Assembly: GCF_025963695.1 (NCBI RefSeq)
Contig: NZ_JAOQAH010000047.1
Location: forward strand, 1 to 64,000
Origin: Segetibacter sp.
GTDB taxonomy: Bacteria; Bacteroidota; Bacteroidia; Chitinophagales; Chitinophagaceae
Direction: 5' to 3'
Length of the DNA: 64,000 nucleotides
Shown in pieces: positions 28,729 to 37,107 of the stretch (positions within the stretch are counted from its first letter, which is position 1; each line of letters starts with the position of its first letter). The position numbers and the translations under genes were made by a program. The notes under the pieces were generated by a model. The model was not told the origin of the DNA. It did not search any database and saw only the letters and a list, made by a program, of their open reading frames with translations.

Positions 28729-29925
28729 ATGAAAAGTATACAAGCAAAATTACTTTTATCCGTTTTTTTGGTATTTGTTGCCGCTTGCTCGTCGGTTAAA
28801 AGTAGTTCAGAAACTACTGCATCTCCTACGGCTAAGGAAGTGACTGAAGTTTTACGTAAACACGTGCTGGAAGAAGCTGCATGGGCTATGCAGCAGGAGC
28901 CGGAAACAGTAACAGCGCACGCATCACCACGAAGCGCGGGTGGTAAACACGATTTTTTTAGCGAAGGAGACTACTGGTGGCCAAATCCCGTTAGTGTTGA
29001 TAGTCCTTATATTCAGAAAGACGGAATCACTAATCCTGGCAATTTCGTCGCTCATCGCCTTGCCATGATTCGCTTAAGCCGCATTGTAGGTGCACTTGCT
29101 TCAGCTTATAAAATTACCGGCGACAACAGGTATGTACTCCATGCAATAAAGCATTGCAAAGCCTGGTTTGTAGATGAGGAAACGCTGATGAACCCTAACC
29201 TTTTATATGCCCAGGCCATCAAAGGTAGATTTACAGGCAGAGGAATAGGGATAATTGATACCATACAATTAATGGAGGTGGTGCAAGGATTATTGGCAAT
29301 GGAAACTTCGGCGGCAATGGACAAAAGCGCGTTAGCTGTTGTGAGAAACTGGTTTGCAGAATACATTACCTGGCTTACCACGCACAAGTACGGCAAGGAC
29401 GAAATGAAGGCTGAGAATAATCACGGTACTTGCTGGGTGATGCAAGTGGCGAGCTTTGCTAAGTTTACAGGTAACAAACCAATTATGCAGTTTTGCAGCA
29501 ACCGCTTTAAGAATGTTTTATTGCCAAACCAAATGGATAAGGACGGCAGTTTCGGGAGGGAGTTGAAAAGGACGAAGCCTTACGGTTACTCCATATTCAA
29601 TCTCGACGCCATGACAACGATTTGCCAGGTACTTTCAACTCCGGAAGACAACTTGTATACTTTTACAACGGTAGATGGAAAGTCTATCCGAAAGGGGATA
29701 GACTACTTGTATCCATTCGTTGCAAAAAAAAGCAAATGGCCGCTAAAGCCAGACGTTATGTATTGGTCACACTGGCCTGTAGCGCAACCTTTTCTTGTTT
29801 TTGGTGCCAATGCTTATAACAACACCCAGTGGTTGCAAACATGGAAAAAGCTGGATCATGACCCGAAAGTGGATGAGGTCATACGCAACCTGCCCATCAG
29901 GAACCCGTTGATCTGGATTAACTGA
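28729..29925 (+). CDS. Alginate-lyase-family lipoprotein (uronate polysaccharide lyase)
   Basis: 398 aa from the ATG at 28729, which gives a tidy lipoprotein signal (MKSIQAKLLLSVFLVFVAAC). The ATG at 28702 is possible; the open frame to 28585 is rejected because it covers an intergenic repeat. The body is an (alpha/alpha) toroid with HDFFSEGDYWWPNP, a MNPNLLYAQAIKG block, EMKAENNHGTCWVMQVASFAKFTG and DGSFGRELKRTKPYGYS, typical of the alginate_lyase superfamily. Such enzymes cleave alginate, glucuronan or related polyuronates. The GH88 gene begins 44 bp downstream, so products with a terminal unsaturated uronate could be passed to it. Confidence 0.88.
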   Translation: MKSIQAKLLLSVFLVFVAACSSVKSSSETTASPTAKEVTEVLRKHVLEEAAWAMQQEPETVTAHASPRSAGGKHDFFSEGDYWWPNPVSVDSPYIQKDGITNPGNFVAHRLAMIRLSRIVGALASAYKITGDNRYVLHAIKHCKAWFVDEETLMNPNLLYAQAIKGRFTGRGIGIIDTIQLMEVVQGLLAMETSAAMDKSALAVVRNWFAEYITWLTTHKYGKDEMKAENNHGTCWVMQVASFAKFTGNKPIMQFCSNRFKNVLLPNQMDKDGSFGRELKRTKPYGYSIFNLDAMTTICQVLSTPEDNLYTFTTVDGKSIRKGIDYLYPFVAKKSKWPLKPDVMYWSHWPVAQPFLVFGANAYNNTQWLQTWKKLDHDPKVDEVIRNLPIRNPLIWIN

Positions 29926-29969
29926 GATTAGAACATCTACAAAAAAATGTATTCGATAAAAATGTTGAA

Positions 29970-31163
29970 ATGATAAAAAAAATTGTAGCAGGTATCTTAT
30001 TAATAACCTCGTTATCGGTTTCAGAGGCACAGAAAATAAATTTACCAAAAGTGATGGCAGAGGCCGAAAAGCAAACGGAAGTAATGCTTACAGAAATACC
30101 AAAAGCGAAAGGCGTAAGCCACGACCTTGTGTCGCCTAGAACGCTCGAGAACGGCAAGTTGAAACTAGTACCATCAAAAGACTGGACCAGCGCATTTTTT
30201 CCCGGGCAGCTTTGGTACCTGTATGAATATACCGGCAACAATAAATGGAAAGCTGAGGCAGAGAGATACACAGCTACTATTGAAAAGGAGAAAACAAATG
30301 CCGGAACCCATGACATGGGTTTTAAAATTTATTGCAGTTTTGGAAACGGTTTAAGGCTTACGCAAAACGAGCACTATAAAGATGTGATAATACAGGCGGC
30401 CAAAACCTTGTCTACCCGTTTCAATGCGACTGCAGGTGTAATAAAATCGTGGGACAACCGGACAAAATGGAAGTACCCGGTGATCATAGACAATATGATG
30501 AACCTGGAGTTGTTATTTGAAGCAACGAAGCTTACAGGCGACCAATCATTTCGTAAGATTGCCATCGTACATGCAAACACGACAATGAAAAACCATTATC
30601 GTGCAGATTTTAGTTCGTACCATGTTGTTGACTATGATACCTCTACCGGAAAAGTTTTGCAGAAAACCACTCACCAGGGGTATAGCGATGCGTCGGCGTG
30701 GACGCGCGGACAAAGCTGGGGCCTTTACGGTTATACCATGTGCTACCGCGAGACGAAAGACAAAAGTTATTTAGCGCAGGCGGAAAAAGTAGCTGAGTAT
30801 TTTTTAAACCATCCAAACCTGCCAAAAGACCTTGTTCCGTATTATGATTTTGATGCTCCCGGTATTCCGAATGAACCAAGAGACGCATCGGCAGCATCTA
30901 TTACGGCTTCAGCTTTATACGAACTAAGCACTTATAGTAAAAATGGTAAAAAGTATAAAGACGCGGCTAACAAAATTGTTGAAAACCTAACTAACAGTTA
31001 CCGGGCTAAGTCAGGCGAAAGCTATGGCTTTCTTTTGTTACATAGCACGGGTTCAAAAGCACAAAATAGTGAAGTAGACGTGCCCTTGAGTTATGCCGAT
31101 TATTATTACATAGAGGCCCTCTTAAGGGGCAAAAAATTGAAGGAAGGAAAGAAGCTGTTTTAA
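29970..31163 (+). CDS. Glycoside hydrolase family 88 unsaturated glucuronyl hydrolase
   Basis: 397 aa with signal peptide 1-20. Toroid fold with the two GH88 acidic residues in AGTHDMGFKI (Asp115) and VIIDNMMNLELLF (Asp174), spaced as in known unsaturated glucuronyl hydrolases, and WTRGQSWGLYGYTMCYRET. The enzyme hydrates the 4,5-double bond left by lyases and frees the unsaturated uronate from the non-reducing end. It is the last gene of the plus-strand lyase cluster and is followed by a bidirectional hairpin at 31188. This gene is the strongest evidence that the cluster handles lyase products. Confidence 0.95.
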   Translation: MIKKIVAGILLITSLSVSEAQKINLPKVMAEAEKQTEVMLTEIPKAKGVSHDLVSPRTLENGKLKLVPSKDWTSAFFPGQLWYLYEYTGNNKWKAEAERYTATIEKEKTNAGTHDMGFKIYCSFGNGLRLTQNEHYKDVIIQAAKTLSTRFNATAGVIKSWDNRTKWKYPVIIDNMMNLELLFEATKLTGDQSFRKIAIVHANTTMKNHYRADFSSYHVVDYDTSTGKVLQKTTHQGYSDASAWTRGQSWGLYGYTMCYRETKDKSYLAQAEKVAEYFLNHPNLPKDLVPYYDFDAPGIPNEPRDASAASITASALYELSTYSKNGKKYKDAANKIVENLTNSYRAKSGESYGFLLLHSTGSKAQNSEVDVPLSYADYYYIEALLRGKKLKEGKKLF

Positions 31164-31187
31164 TCTTTGCAAGTAAGGAGCATAAAA

Positions 31188-31209
31188 AAAGCAGCCTTAA
31201 AAAAGGCTG
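31188..31209. terminator. Bidirectional terminator between GH88 and OmpA-like genes
   Basis: Stem GCAGCCTT/AAGGCTGC around an A-run. On the minus strand it is followed by seven T residues, as required for the OmpA-like gene that ends at 31233. Confidence 0.8.
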
Positions 31210-31232
31210 CCGTAGTTATATAAATATTATCT

Positions 31233-32066
31233 CTATTGGCCGGTAGTGTTACCGCTTTGAATTAACTGCATTAATTCATCCAACTTAGGTTCTAAAATAA
31301 TTTCAGTGCGTCGGTTTTTCCCTCTTCCTTCTGCGGTAGAATTAGTATCAACAGGTACATACTTACTGCGACCACTAGCCGTAATACGGGTAGGATCGAC
31401 TTTATAAGTGTCGGTAAGAATTCTTACTATAGCACTTGAACGCCCTACACTAAGTGCCCAGTTGTCTTCGAATTTACCTCTCATTGGTATAGAATCTGTA
31501 TGCCCCTCAATATTTACGTTGATGTTTGTATTCGTGTTAAGTACATCAGCGAGTTTGCCTAATGCCTGTTTACCTTTTGGATTAACTACTGCACTTCCCG
31601 AGGGAAATAGTAAGTTTTCCTGCAGACTCACATACACCTTACCATTTTTAGTTGATACGGTAAGTTCATTTGAATTAAATCCTACAAGTGCATCATTTAT
31701 TTTCGAACGAAGCATTTCTGTATTTTTTCGTTGCTGGTCAATCAGGGATTGAAGTTGTTCTAACCGTCGTTGTTGATCAGCTATTTGTTCCTGGCTCATA
31801 TTAAGCCTTGAAGAAGCGTCCTGCAACCTGCTTGTTGCTTCTTTACGGGTTGCTTCCAACTGTTGTTGCAGCGTTGTTCTTCTCGCCTCCAAATCGCTTA
31901 GATTGCTTTGAAGAGAACTAACCCGGTTAGCAAACGTGGTGCTATCCGAACGAAGCTTATCTATTGTTTCTTCAGCCGACAGAAGTTGTCTTTTTGGCAC
32001 ACATGAAGTAACAAGCAATACGAAAACTGAAAGTAGGGTAAATGAAGAAGCTAGATTTTTTAGCAT
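31233..32066 (-). CDS. OmpA-family peptidoglycan-binding lipoprotein with coiled coil
   Basis: 277 aa. The lipoprotein signal ends FVLLVTSC (Cys about 22). A long coiled coil (about 30-120, rich in Gln/Leu/Arg) is followed by a C-terminal OmpA domain with NINIEGHTDSIPMRGKFEDNWALSVGRS and GRGKNRRTEIILEP, the residues that bind diaminopimelate in peptidoglycan. It likely tethers the outer membrane to the cell wall. Monocistronic, divergent from trxB. Confidence 0.93.
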   Translation of the reverse strand: MLKNLASSFTLLSVFVLLVTSCVPKRQLLSAEETIDKLRSDSTTFANRVSSLQSNLSDLEARRTTLQQQLEATRKEATSRLQDASSRLNMSQEQIADQQRRLEQLQSLIDQQRKNTEMLRSKINDALVGFNSNELTVSTKNGKVYVSLQENLLFPSGSAVVNPKGKQALGKLADVLNTNTNINVNIEGHTDSIPMRGKFEDNWALSVGRSSAIVRILTDTYKVDPTRITASGRSKYVPVDTNSTAEGRGKNRRTEIILEPKLDELMQLIQSGNTTGQ

Positions 32067-32386
32067 AAGATTTAATTTTTTAAAAAAGAGAAATTACCAT
32101 GCCAACATTATTCGTTACATGGTGATAATCAACAATATAAATTGAAATACAGGCTGTTGAAAAATCAGTTTTATCAGGGCCGCAGCTGATCGGTGTCAAT
32201 ATTTCTCTGCAAACAACACATTTTTATTTAACAGAGAACAAGGAAAAAACAACCATTCCATTTGCTCCATTAATGGCAGAAAAGAGAGGCATATTTAATC
32301 AGGCACTTTTTGTGTAATACGGTGCTACTAAAGTTATACGTAGTAGTGCAATTGTAACAAAAAGCGAAGGTTTTATATTATGTAAT

Positions 32387-32394
32387 TATTTTTG
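32387..32394 (+). promoter_or_regulatory. Candidate TAnnTTTG -7 box upstream of trxB
   Basis: TATTTTTG, 88 nt before the trxB start, in the 416-bp divergent gap 32067-32481. No convincing -33 TTTG element was found, and no gene is supported in the rest of the gap. Confidence 0.3.
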
Positions 32395-32481
32395 GTGACC
32401 TTTTTAAATAAGATGGTTACGTTTTAAACGCTTTTTGTTTATTTAGCTGCAATAGAAGGATTAAAATTTTAAAGAAAGAGA

Positions 32482-33426
32482 ATGGAAAATAACATGGAGA
32501 AAGTTCAATGTTTAATAATAGGTTCCGGACCTGCAGGTTATACAGCAGCTATCTACGCGGCTCGTGCGAATTTAAAACCTGTTTTATACCAGGGAATTCA
32601 ACCGGGCGGCCAGTTGACAATTACCACCGAGGTCGAGAACTATCCGGGTTATCCTGATGGTATACAGGGACCAGACATGATGGTCAATTTTGAAAAGCAG
32701 GCAACCCGAATGGGAGCAGATGTAAGGTATGGTCTGGCGACCAAAGTAGATTTTTTGGAGTCTCCTTATAAAGTGTGGATTGACGAGGATAAGCTGATGC
32801 TTGCCGACACGGTAATTATAAGTACAGGTGCTTCTGCAAAATGGCTTGGTCTTGAAAGTGAACAACGCCTAAACGGGTATGGTGTAAGTGCTTGTGCTGT
32901 TTGCGACGGATTTTTCTTCAAGGGAAAAGAAGTGGCTATTGTGGGTGCCGGAGATACAGCGGCTGAAGAAGCGTTATACTTATCGAAACTTTGCAGTAAA
33001 GTTCACATGCTTATAAGAAGAGACCAAATGAGGGCTTCTAAAATTATGCAGGAACGTGTGTTGAAGGCCCCAAATATTGAAGTACACTGGAATTCTTCGA
33101 CAGAGGAAATTTTAGGTGAAACTAAGGTGCAAGGTGTAAGAATTAAAAACCATCAAACTAATGAAACTTCCGATTTACAAGTAAGTGCGTTTTTTGTTGC
33201 TATTGGTCACACTCCTAATAGTGATATTTTTAAAGGTTGGATAGAAATGGATGACAGCGGCTACCTGGTTACCATACCCGGCACTTCTAAAACAAATGTG
33301 GAAGGGGTTTTTGCGGCAGGAGATGTACAAGACAAACACTACCGCCAGGCTGTTACTGCCGCAGGTAGCGGATGTATGGCGGCTTTAGACGCCGAAAAGT
33401 ATTTGATGATGAAAGGCGAATTATAA
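32482..33426 (+). CDS. trxB: Thioredoxin-disulfide reductase
   Basis: 314 aa cytoplasmic flavoprotein. FAD-binding GSGPAG at 14-19, redox-active Cys138-Ala-Val-Cys141 in ACAVCDGFF, NADPH-binding VGAGDTAAEEA, and a C-terminal FAD motif GVFAAGDVQDKHYRQAVTAAGSG. Length and motifs are standard for low-molecular-weight TrxB, which passes electrons from NADPH to thioredoxin. ATG at 32482; a second ATG at 32494 is an alternative start. Confidence 0.97.
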   Translation: MENNMEKVQCLIIGSGPAGYTAAIYAARANLKPVLYQGIQPGGQLTITTEVENYPGYPDGIQGPDMMVNFEKQATRMGADVRYGLATKVDFLESPYKVWIDEDKLMLADTVIISTGASAKWLGLESEQRLNGYGVSACAVCDGFFFKGKEVAIVGAGDTAAEEALYLSKLCSKVHMLIRRDQMRASKIMQERVLKAPNIEVHWNSSTEEILGETKVQGVRIKNHQTNETSDLQVSAFFVAIGHTPNSDIFKGWIEMDDSGYLVTIPGTSKTNVEGVFAAGDVQDKHYRQAVTAAGSGCMAALDAEKYLMMKGEL

Positions 33427-33625
33427 TTCAAGTGATAAAGTTGAATGGGGGCTGTTAATTGTAAATCTTACCATTGCTGCTGCTTTTACTTTAGTACCAG
33501 GTGATACAACAACCATCTGGAATATTAGAAAAATTTAAACCGAGGATAGATATTACGGCGGAAAAGAACAAAGTATTAGTGCGAGAAGAAGATACTAGTT
33601 GGTTGCCTCCCCAAACTTTATAACC

Positions 33626-33988
33626 ATGAATGCTGAAATGCAAATCAAATTACAAAAAGTAAAAGTATTTGGCTTCCATGGTTTAGACGTGGGTGAAGAT
33701 ATAATAGGAGGAGAGTTTGAGATAAATCTTGTGGCTTCTTACCACCCAACAGGTATAGTAATTAGCAAAATAGAAGATACGCTTGATTATACTGCTTTAC
33801 TAAGGCTTGTAAAAAAACGAATGCAAAAGCCGACTCCTCTTTTAGAAACATTGGCAACAGAAATGGCTAGTGAAATAATTGCAAAATTTTCGATAGTGAC
33901 AGCGGTAGAGATATCCATTTATAAATTGCATCCACCAATAGAAAATTTTCAGGGATCGGTTGGGGTTACTTTTAAATTAAACAGGTAA
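33626..33988 (+). CDS. folB: Dihydroneopterin aldolase
   Basis: 120 aa from the ATG at 33626; the frame begins at a TTG at 33599, but the shorter form matches the family length. It has KVKVFGFHGLDVGEDIIGGEFEINL and ETLATEMASEII, the FolB/tunnelling-fold signatures. It converts 7,8-dihydroneopterin to 6-hydroxymethyl-dihydropterin in folate synthesis. The TPR gene begins 9 bp downstream and is likely cotranscribed. Confidence 0.93.
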   Translation: MNAEMQIKLQKVKVFGFHGLDVGEDIIGGEFEINLVASYHPTGIVISKIEDTLDYTALLRLVKKRMQKPTPLLETLATEMASEIIAKFSIVTAVEISIYKLHPPIENFQGSVGVTFKLNR

Positions 33989-33997
33989 ACAAAGAGA

Positions 33998-34750
33998 ATG
34001 AAGAGGTTACTGGTTATTGCCGTTATTATTATTTCAGGAAGAGTAGTTGCACAGGACGCGACTGTACTGCTAAAGGAGGCCTCTAATCTTGAGCGTTCAT
34101 TGAAAGATGAGCAGGCGCTTGATAAATACAAGAGCGTTCTTTCGTCTGATCCAGCTAATCTTCAGTCCCTTATACGTAGTAGTGAAATCTCTTCTGCTAT
34201 TGGTTCGAGGCAAGTGGACAAAAAAGCAAAGCAGGAGTTTTACGAGCGTGCCAAAGATTATGCTGATAAGGCGCTGGCTATTAATCCTAACAGTGCTGAT
34301 GCTAATTATGTACGAGCGGTTGCTGCAGGTAAACTGGCAGAGGTTGAATCTGAAAATAAAAAGCTGGTTGGCCATATGAAGGATATAAAAACCTATGCTG
34401 ATAAAGCACTTTCATTTGCTCCAAACCATGGAAAAGCAAATTACGTTTTAGGCAAATGGAACTTCGATATGGCAACTTTTTCCTGGGCAAAAAAAGCAGC
34501 CATAAAAGTTCTGTTTGGTGCTATTCCTGATGCGTCGCTCGAAAATGCTTATAAATACATGGAAAAGTGTAAAACCTTAGAGCCCTATTACGTTTTAAAT
34601 TTCCTCGACCTCGCGAAAGCATATAAATACGACAACCAACCCGCAAAAGCTATCCCCGTACTCAATCAACTCGTAAAGCTTCCAACACGAACGCCTGACG
34701 ATGTCGCCTTAAAAGCGGAAGGTAAAAAGCTGCTTTCTGAAATGCAATAA
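33998..34750 (+). CDS. Periplasmic TPR-repeat protein
   Basis: 250 aa with signal peptide (MKRLLVIAVIIISGRVVAQ). Several tetratricopeptide helices follow (ALDKYKSVLSSDPANLQSL, YADKALAINPNSADANYVRA, YADKALSFAPNHGKANYVLG). Probably a protein-interaction scaffold in the periplasm; no specific partner is evident. It follows folB by 9 bp. Confidence 0.85.
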   Translation: MKRLLVIAVIIISGRVVAQDATVLLKEASNLERSLKDEQALDKYKSVLSSDPANLQSLIRSSEISSAIGSRQVDKKAKQEFYERAKDYADKALAINPNSADANYVRAVAAGKLAEVESENKKLVGHMKDIKTYADKALSFAPNHGKANYVLGKWNFDMATFSWAKKAAIKVLFGAIPDASLENAYKYMEKCKTLEPYYVLNFLDLAKAYKYDNQPAKAIPVLNQLVKLPTRTPDDVALKAEGKKLLSEMQ

Positions 34751-34819
34751 TTTATAAAAGGTGATGAGCGCGGGCAAGGGCATGTTTTTTTAGTATAATT
34801 GCACTCGCAATTAATTTAA

Positions 34820-35665
34820 ATGCCCAATAAGAGTTTTAGTATTTATAGCCCCGAAGAGTTTGCAGTTGAAGAAAGTGATCAGCTAATTCTTGAAATTGCG
34901 CAATCGCATTTGGCGTGTATTGTCACAAAAGAGAATAAAACAGTAATCGCAGCTTGCGAATTTTTTACTTTTACCCAAGACGAGGGCAGTAAGTTCGACA
35001 ACCTTTTTAATGAGATTACCCGGCAATCTAAAATACTTTCACGAACTCAATCTTCTGTCAGGGTTTATATAAATAATGAATATTGTATCCCCGTTCCTAT
35101 TTTCAACTTCAATAAGGACATAGCCGCAGAACTGCTGGAGGTTGTATATGGAGAAGATCTTGCTTCAGCAATTCAGTTTCAGCATGTGCCCGTTGAACCA
35201 GGCATTATAAATGTGTACCGTGTCAGGCAGGATGTTCACGGTTATTTACAACGTCGGTTTCAAAAGGTTACATTGAGTCATGCTTATTCCAATATAATCA
35301 GGAGGGCAACAAGTCATACTTCAGGCCACACGGATGAATTGATCACAATACAGTTTTATAACACCTTCATGATCGTAGTTGTCGTCAAAAACGGCGGCCT
35401 GCAACTTATACAAACCTTCATGTACGAAACGCCTGAAGATGTATTGTATTACTTATTGAACATTACCCGGCAGTTTGAGTTGTTTAGCGAAAGGCTGACG
35501 CTGAAAATTTCAGGAATGATAGATGTTGAGTTTAAATTGTACAGGGAGCTTATTACATATTTTAAAAGGATCGTTTTAGAAAATGAGGTTGGGCCAAACG
35601 CAATACCAGACCTGGGTGAGCACCCGGTTCATTATTTCACACCTTTTTTCAACCTAGCGCTATGA
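34820..35665 (+). CDS. DUF3822 family protein
   Basis: 281 aa, cytoplasmic, ending 4 bp inside rsmD (overlap ATGA). A DUF3822 gene directly before rsmD is a recurring Bacteroidota arrangement, and the FAVEESDQLILEIAQSHL start and ETPEDVLYYLLNITRQF block suit the family, which has an actin/FtsA-like ATPase fold by prediction. Role unknown. Confidence 0.85.
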   Translation: MPNKSFSIYSPEEFAVEESDQLILEIAQSHLACIVTKENKTVIAACEFFTFTQDEGSKFDNLFNEITRQSKILSRTQSSVRVYINNEYCIPVPIFNFNKDIAAELLEVVYGEDLASAIQFQHVPVEPGIINVYRVRQDVHGYLQRRFQKVTLSHAYSNIIRRATSHTSGHTDELITIQFYNTFMIVVVVKNGGLQLIQTFMYETPEDVLYYLLNITRQFELFSERLTLKISGMIDVEFKLYRELITYFKRIVLENEVGPNAIPDLGEHPVHYFTPFFNLAL

Positions 35666-36237
35666 GAATAATTTCAGGTGAATTCCGTGGAAGGAAAATT
35701 AATCCTCCTGCAAAAATGCCTAACACACGGCCAACGACGGACATAGCGAAAGAAGGCCTGTTCAATATTCTGCAGCACCGTATTGACCTTGAAGGTATAA
35801 AGACACTTGATTTGTTTGGCGGTACCGGCAGCATTAGTTACGAACTGGCTTCGAGAGGTGCCGGCGACCTTACCATTATTGAGAAAGATGCAGCAATGCA
35901 CGACTTTATAAAGAAGAACCTTGAGATGTTGAAAGTTGAAAACCATAAAGTTCTTCGCCTCGATGTATTTTCTTATCTGTCTACGTGCAACGAACAGTTC
36001 GACTTTATTTTTGCTGGTCCCCCTTATTCGTTGGGAACCATAGATGAATTACCCAAAATAATTGTTGACAAAAAGTTGATTGCACCGGGGGGGTTCTTTG
36101 TTTTAGAACATACTCCGCGAAATGATTATGAAAAGTCCGCAGGCTTTAGTTTTCAACGAAATTACGGGTCTACCATATTTTCGTTTTTTACAAATGCCGG
36201 CGAAAAGCAGGCAGCCAACCAGGCAGTCGACATTTAG
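35662..36237 (+). CDS. rsmD: 16S rRNA (guanine-966-N2)-methyltransferase RsmD-like
   Basis: 191 aa. N-terminal MRIISGEFRGRKINPPAKMPNTRPTTDIAKEGLFNIL is diagnostic for RsmD; the SAM-binding motif is TLDLFGGTGSISYELASRGA. The catalytic motif usually reads (D/N)PPY/F, but here it is FAGPPYS near residue 118, Gly replacing the Asp. If real, the base-amino contact is lost or altered; one base change (GAT or GAC to GGT) would do it. Overlaps the DUF3822 stop. Confidence 0.92.
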   Translation: MRIISGEFRGRKINPPAKMPNTRPTTDIAKEGLFNILQHRIDLEGIKTLDLFGGTGSISYELASRGAGDLTIIEKDAAMHDFIKKNLEMLKVENHKVLRLDVFSYLSTCNEQFDFIFAGPPYSLGTIDELPKIIVDKKLIAPGGFFVLEHTPRNDYEKSAGFSFQRNYGSTIFSFFTNAGEKQAANQAVDI

Positions 36238-36321
36238 AATGTTAACCGGGGGGCACCTATTAGCCTCCTGGCCACTACCTATTGCCATGTTTATGATACC
36301 TGCATTTGTTTTCTAATGTAG

Positions 36322-36344
36322 CATTGTTGCGTCGCATTTCGTTC
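36322..36344 (+). repeat. Dispersed intergenic repeat, copy 8 (GCGTCGC type), left arm of an inverted pair
   Basis: CATTGTTGCGTCGCATTTCG, then TTC. It lies 85 nt after the rsmD stop, same orientation; the inverted partner is at 36441-36463. Confidence 0.85.
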
Positions 36345-36440
36345 ATCTTCTCATCTCCGGGCAGCTATTTTTAAAGCGGGTATTAGTTCGGTTTCTGCCC
36401 TAAACAAAACATAAGTAAAGATCAATAAAGAGTTGCCGAT

Positions 36441-36463
36441 AAAGTGATTGCGTCGCAACGGTG
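36441..36463 (-). repeat. Dispersed intergenic repeat, copy 9 (GCGACGC type), right arm of an inverted pair
   Basis: Plus strand AAAGTGATTGCGTCGCAACG. Inverted relative to copy 8 in the 297-bp gap before the 5-FTHF cyclo-ligase gene. Confidence 0.8.
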
Positions 36464-36534
36464 TAGCTATGGAACACTAAAGCTGGTATAACAAAAAGTT
36501 TGAGTAATTATTAAAACAGTCGTAATTCGTTGAA

Positions 36535-37107
36535 ATGCTGAAACAGGAACTAAGAAAGATTTATAAAAAGAAACGGGTTGAATTGACTGCAACCGAAAGA
36601 AATAAGTTGGACGACTTGCTGTTGATACAATTGCAAAATCTGGCCTTCGGTAACAGTATTGAGGTGCTTTTAAGTTATTGGCCTTTAGTACAACATTGCG
36701 AAATGAACACGCTTTTGTATACCCGCTACCTTGAAACTGCAATTCCTGGTTTAAAGGTTACCTTTCCCTTAGTTAATTTGGAAACGAAAGAAATGCAGGC
36801 AATACTGGTACATGATGAAACCGATTTTGTAGAAAACGAATATGGTATACCAGAGCCTGAAGAAGGCGACGAAATTTCGGCCGAGGAAATTGACCTGGTA
36901 TTTGTGCCGCTACTTGCATTTGATAAAAAGGGCTTTCGGGTAGGTTACGGTAAGGGCTTTTATGATAGGTTTTTAAAAAAATGTCGCGAAGATGTTATTT
37001 CTGTCGGCTTCTCATATTTTGAGCCGGTTGACGCTATAGAGGACAAAAATCAATTTGATGTACCTTTAAATTACTGCATCACTCCTTTTAAAATTTATGA
37101 ATTTTAA
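36535..37107 (+). CDS. 5-formyltetrahydrofolate cyclo-ligase
   Basis: 190 aa. LKQELRKIYKKKRVELTATER at the N-terminus and VPLLAFDKKGFRVGYGKGFYDRFL are the diagnostic blocks; the Gly/Lys-rich loop binds ATP. It converts 5-formyl-THF to 5,10-methenyl-THF. It overlaps lpxK by 11 bp, and lpxK overlaps rnr by 17 bp, so the three form a tight operon. Confidence 0.95.
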   Translation: MLKQELRKIYKKKRVELTATERNKLDDLLLIQLQNLAFGNSIEVLLSYWPLVQHCEMNTLLYTRYLETAIPGLKVTFPLVNLETKEMQAILVHDETDFVENEYGIPEPEEGDEISAEEIDLVFVPLLAFDKKGFRVGYGKGFYDRFLKKCREDVISVGFSYFEPVDAIEDKNQFDVPLNYCITPFKIYEF

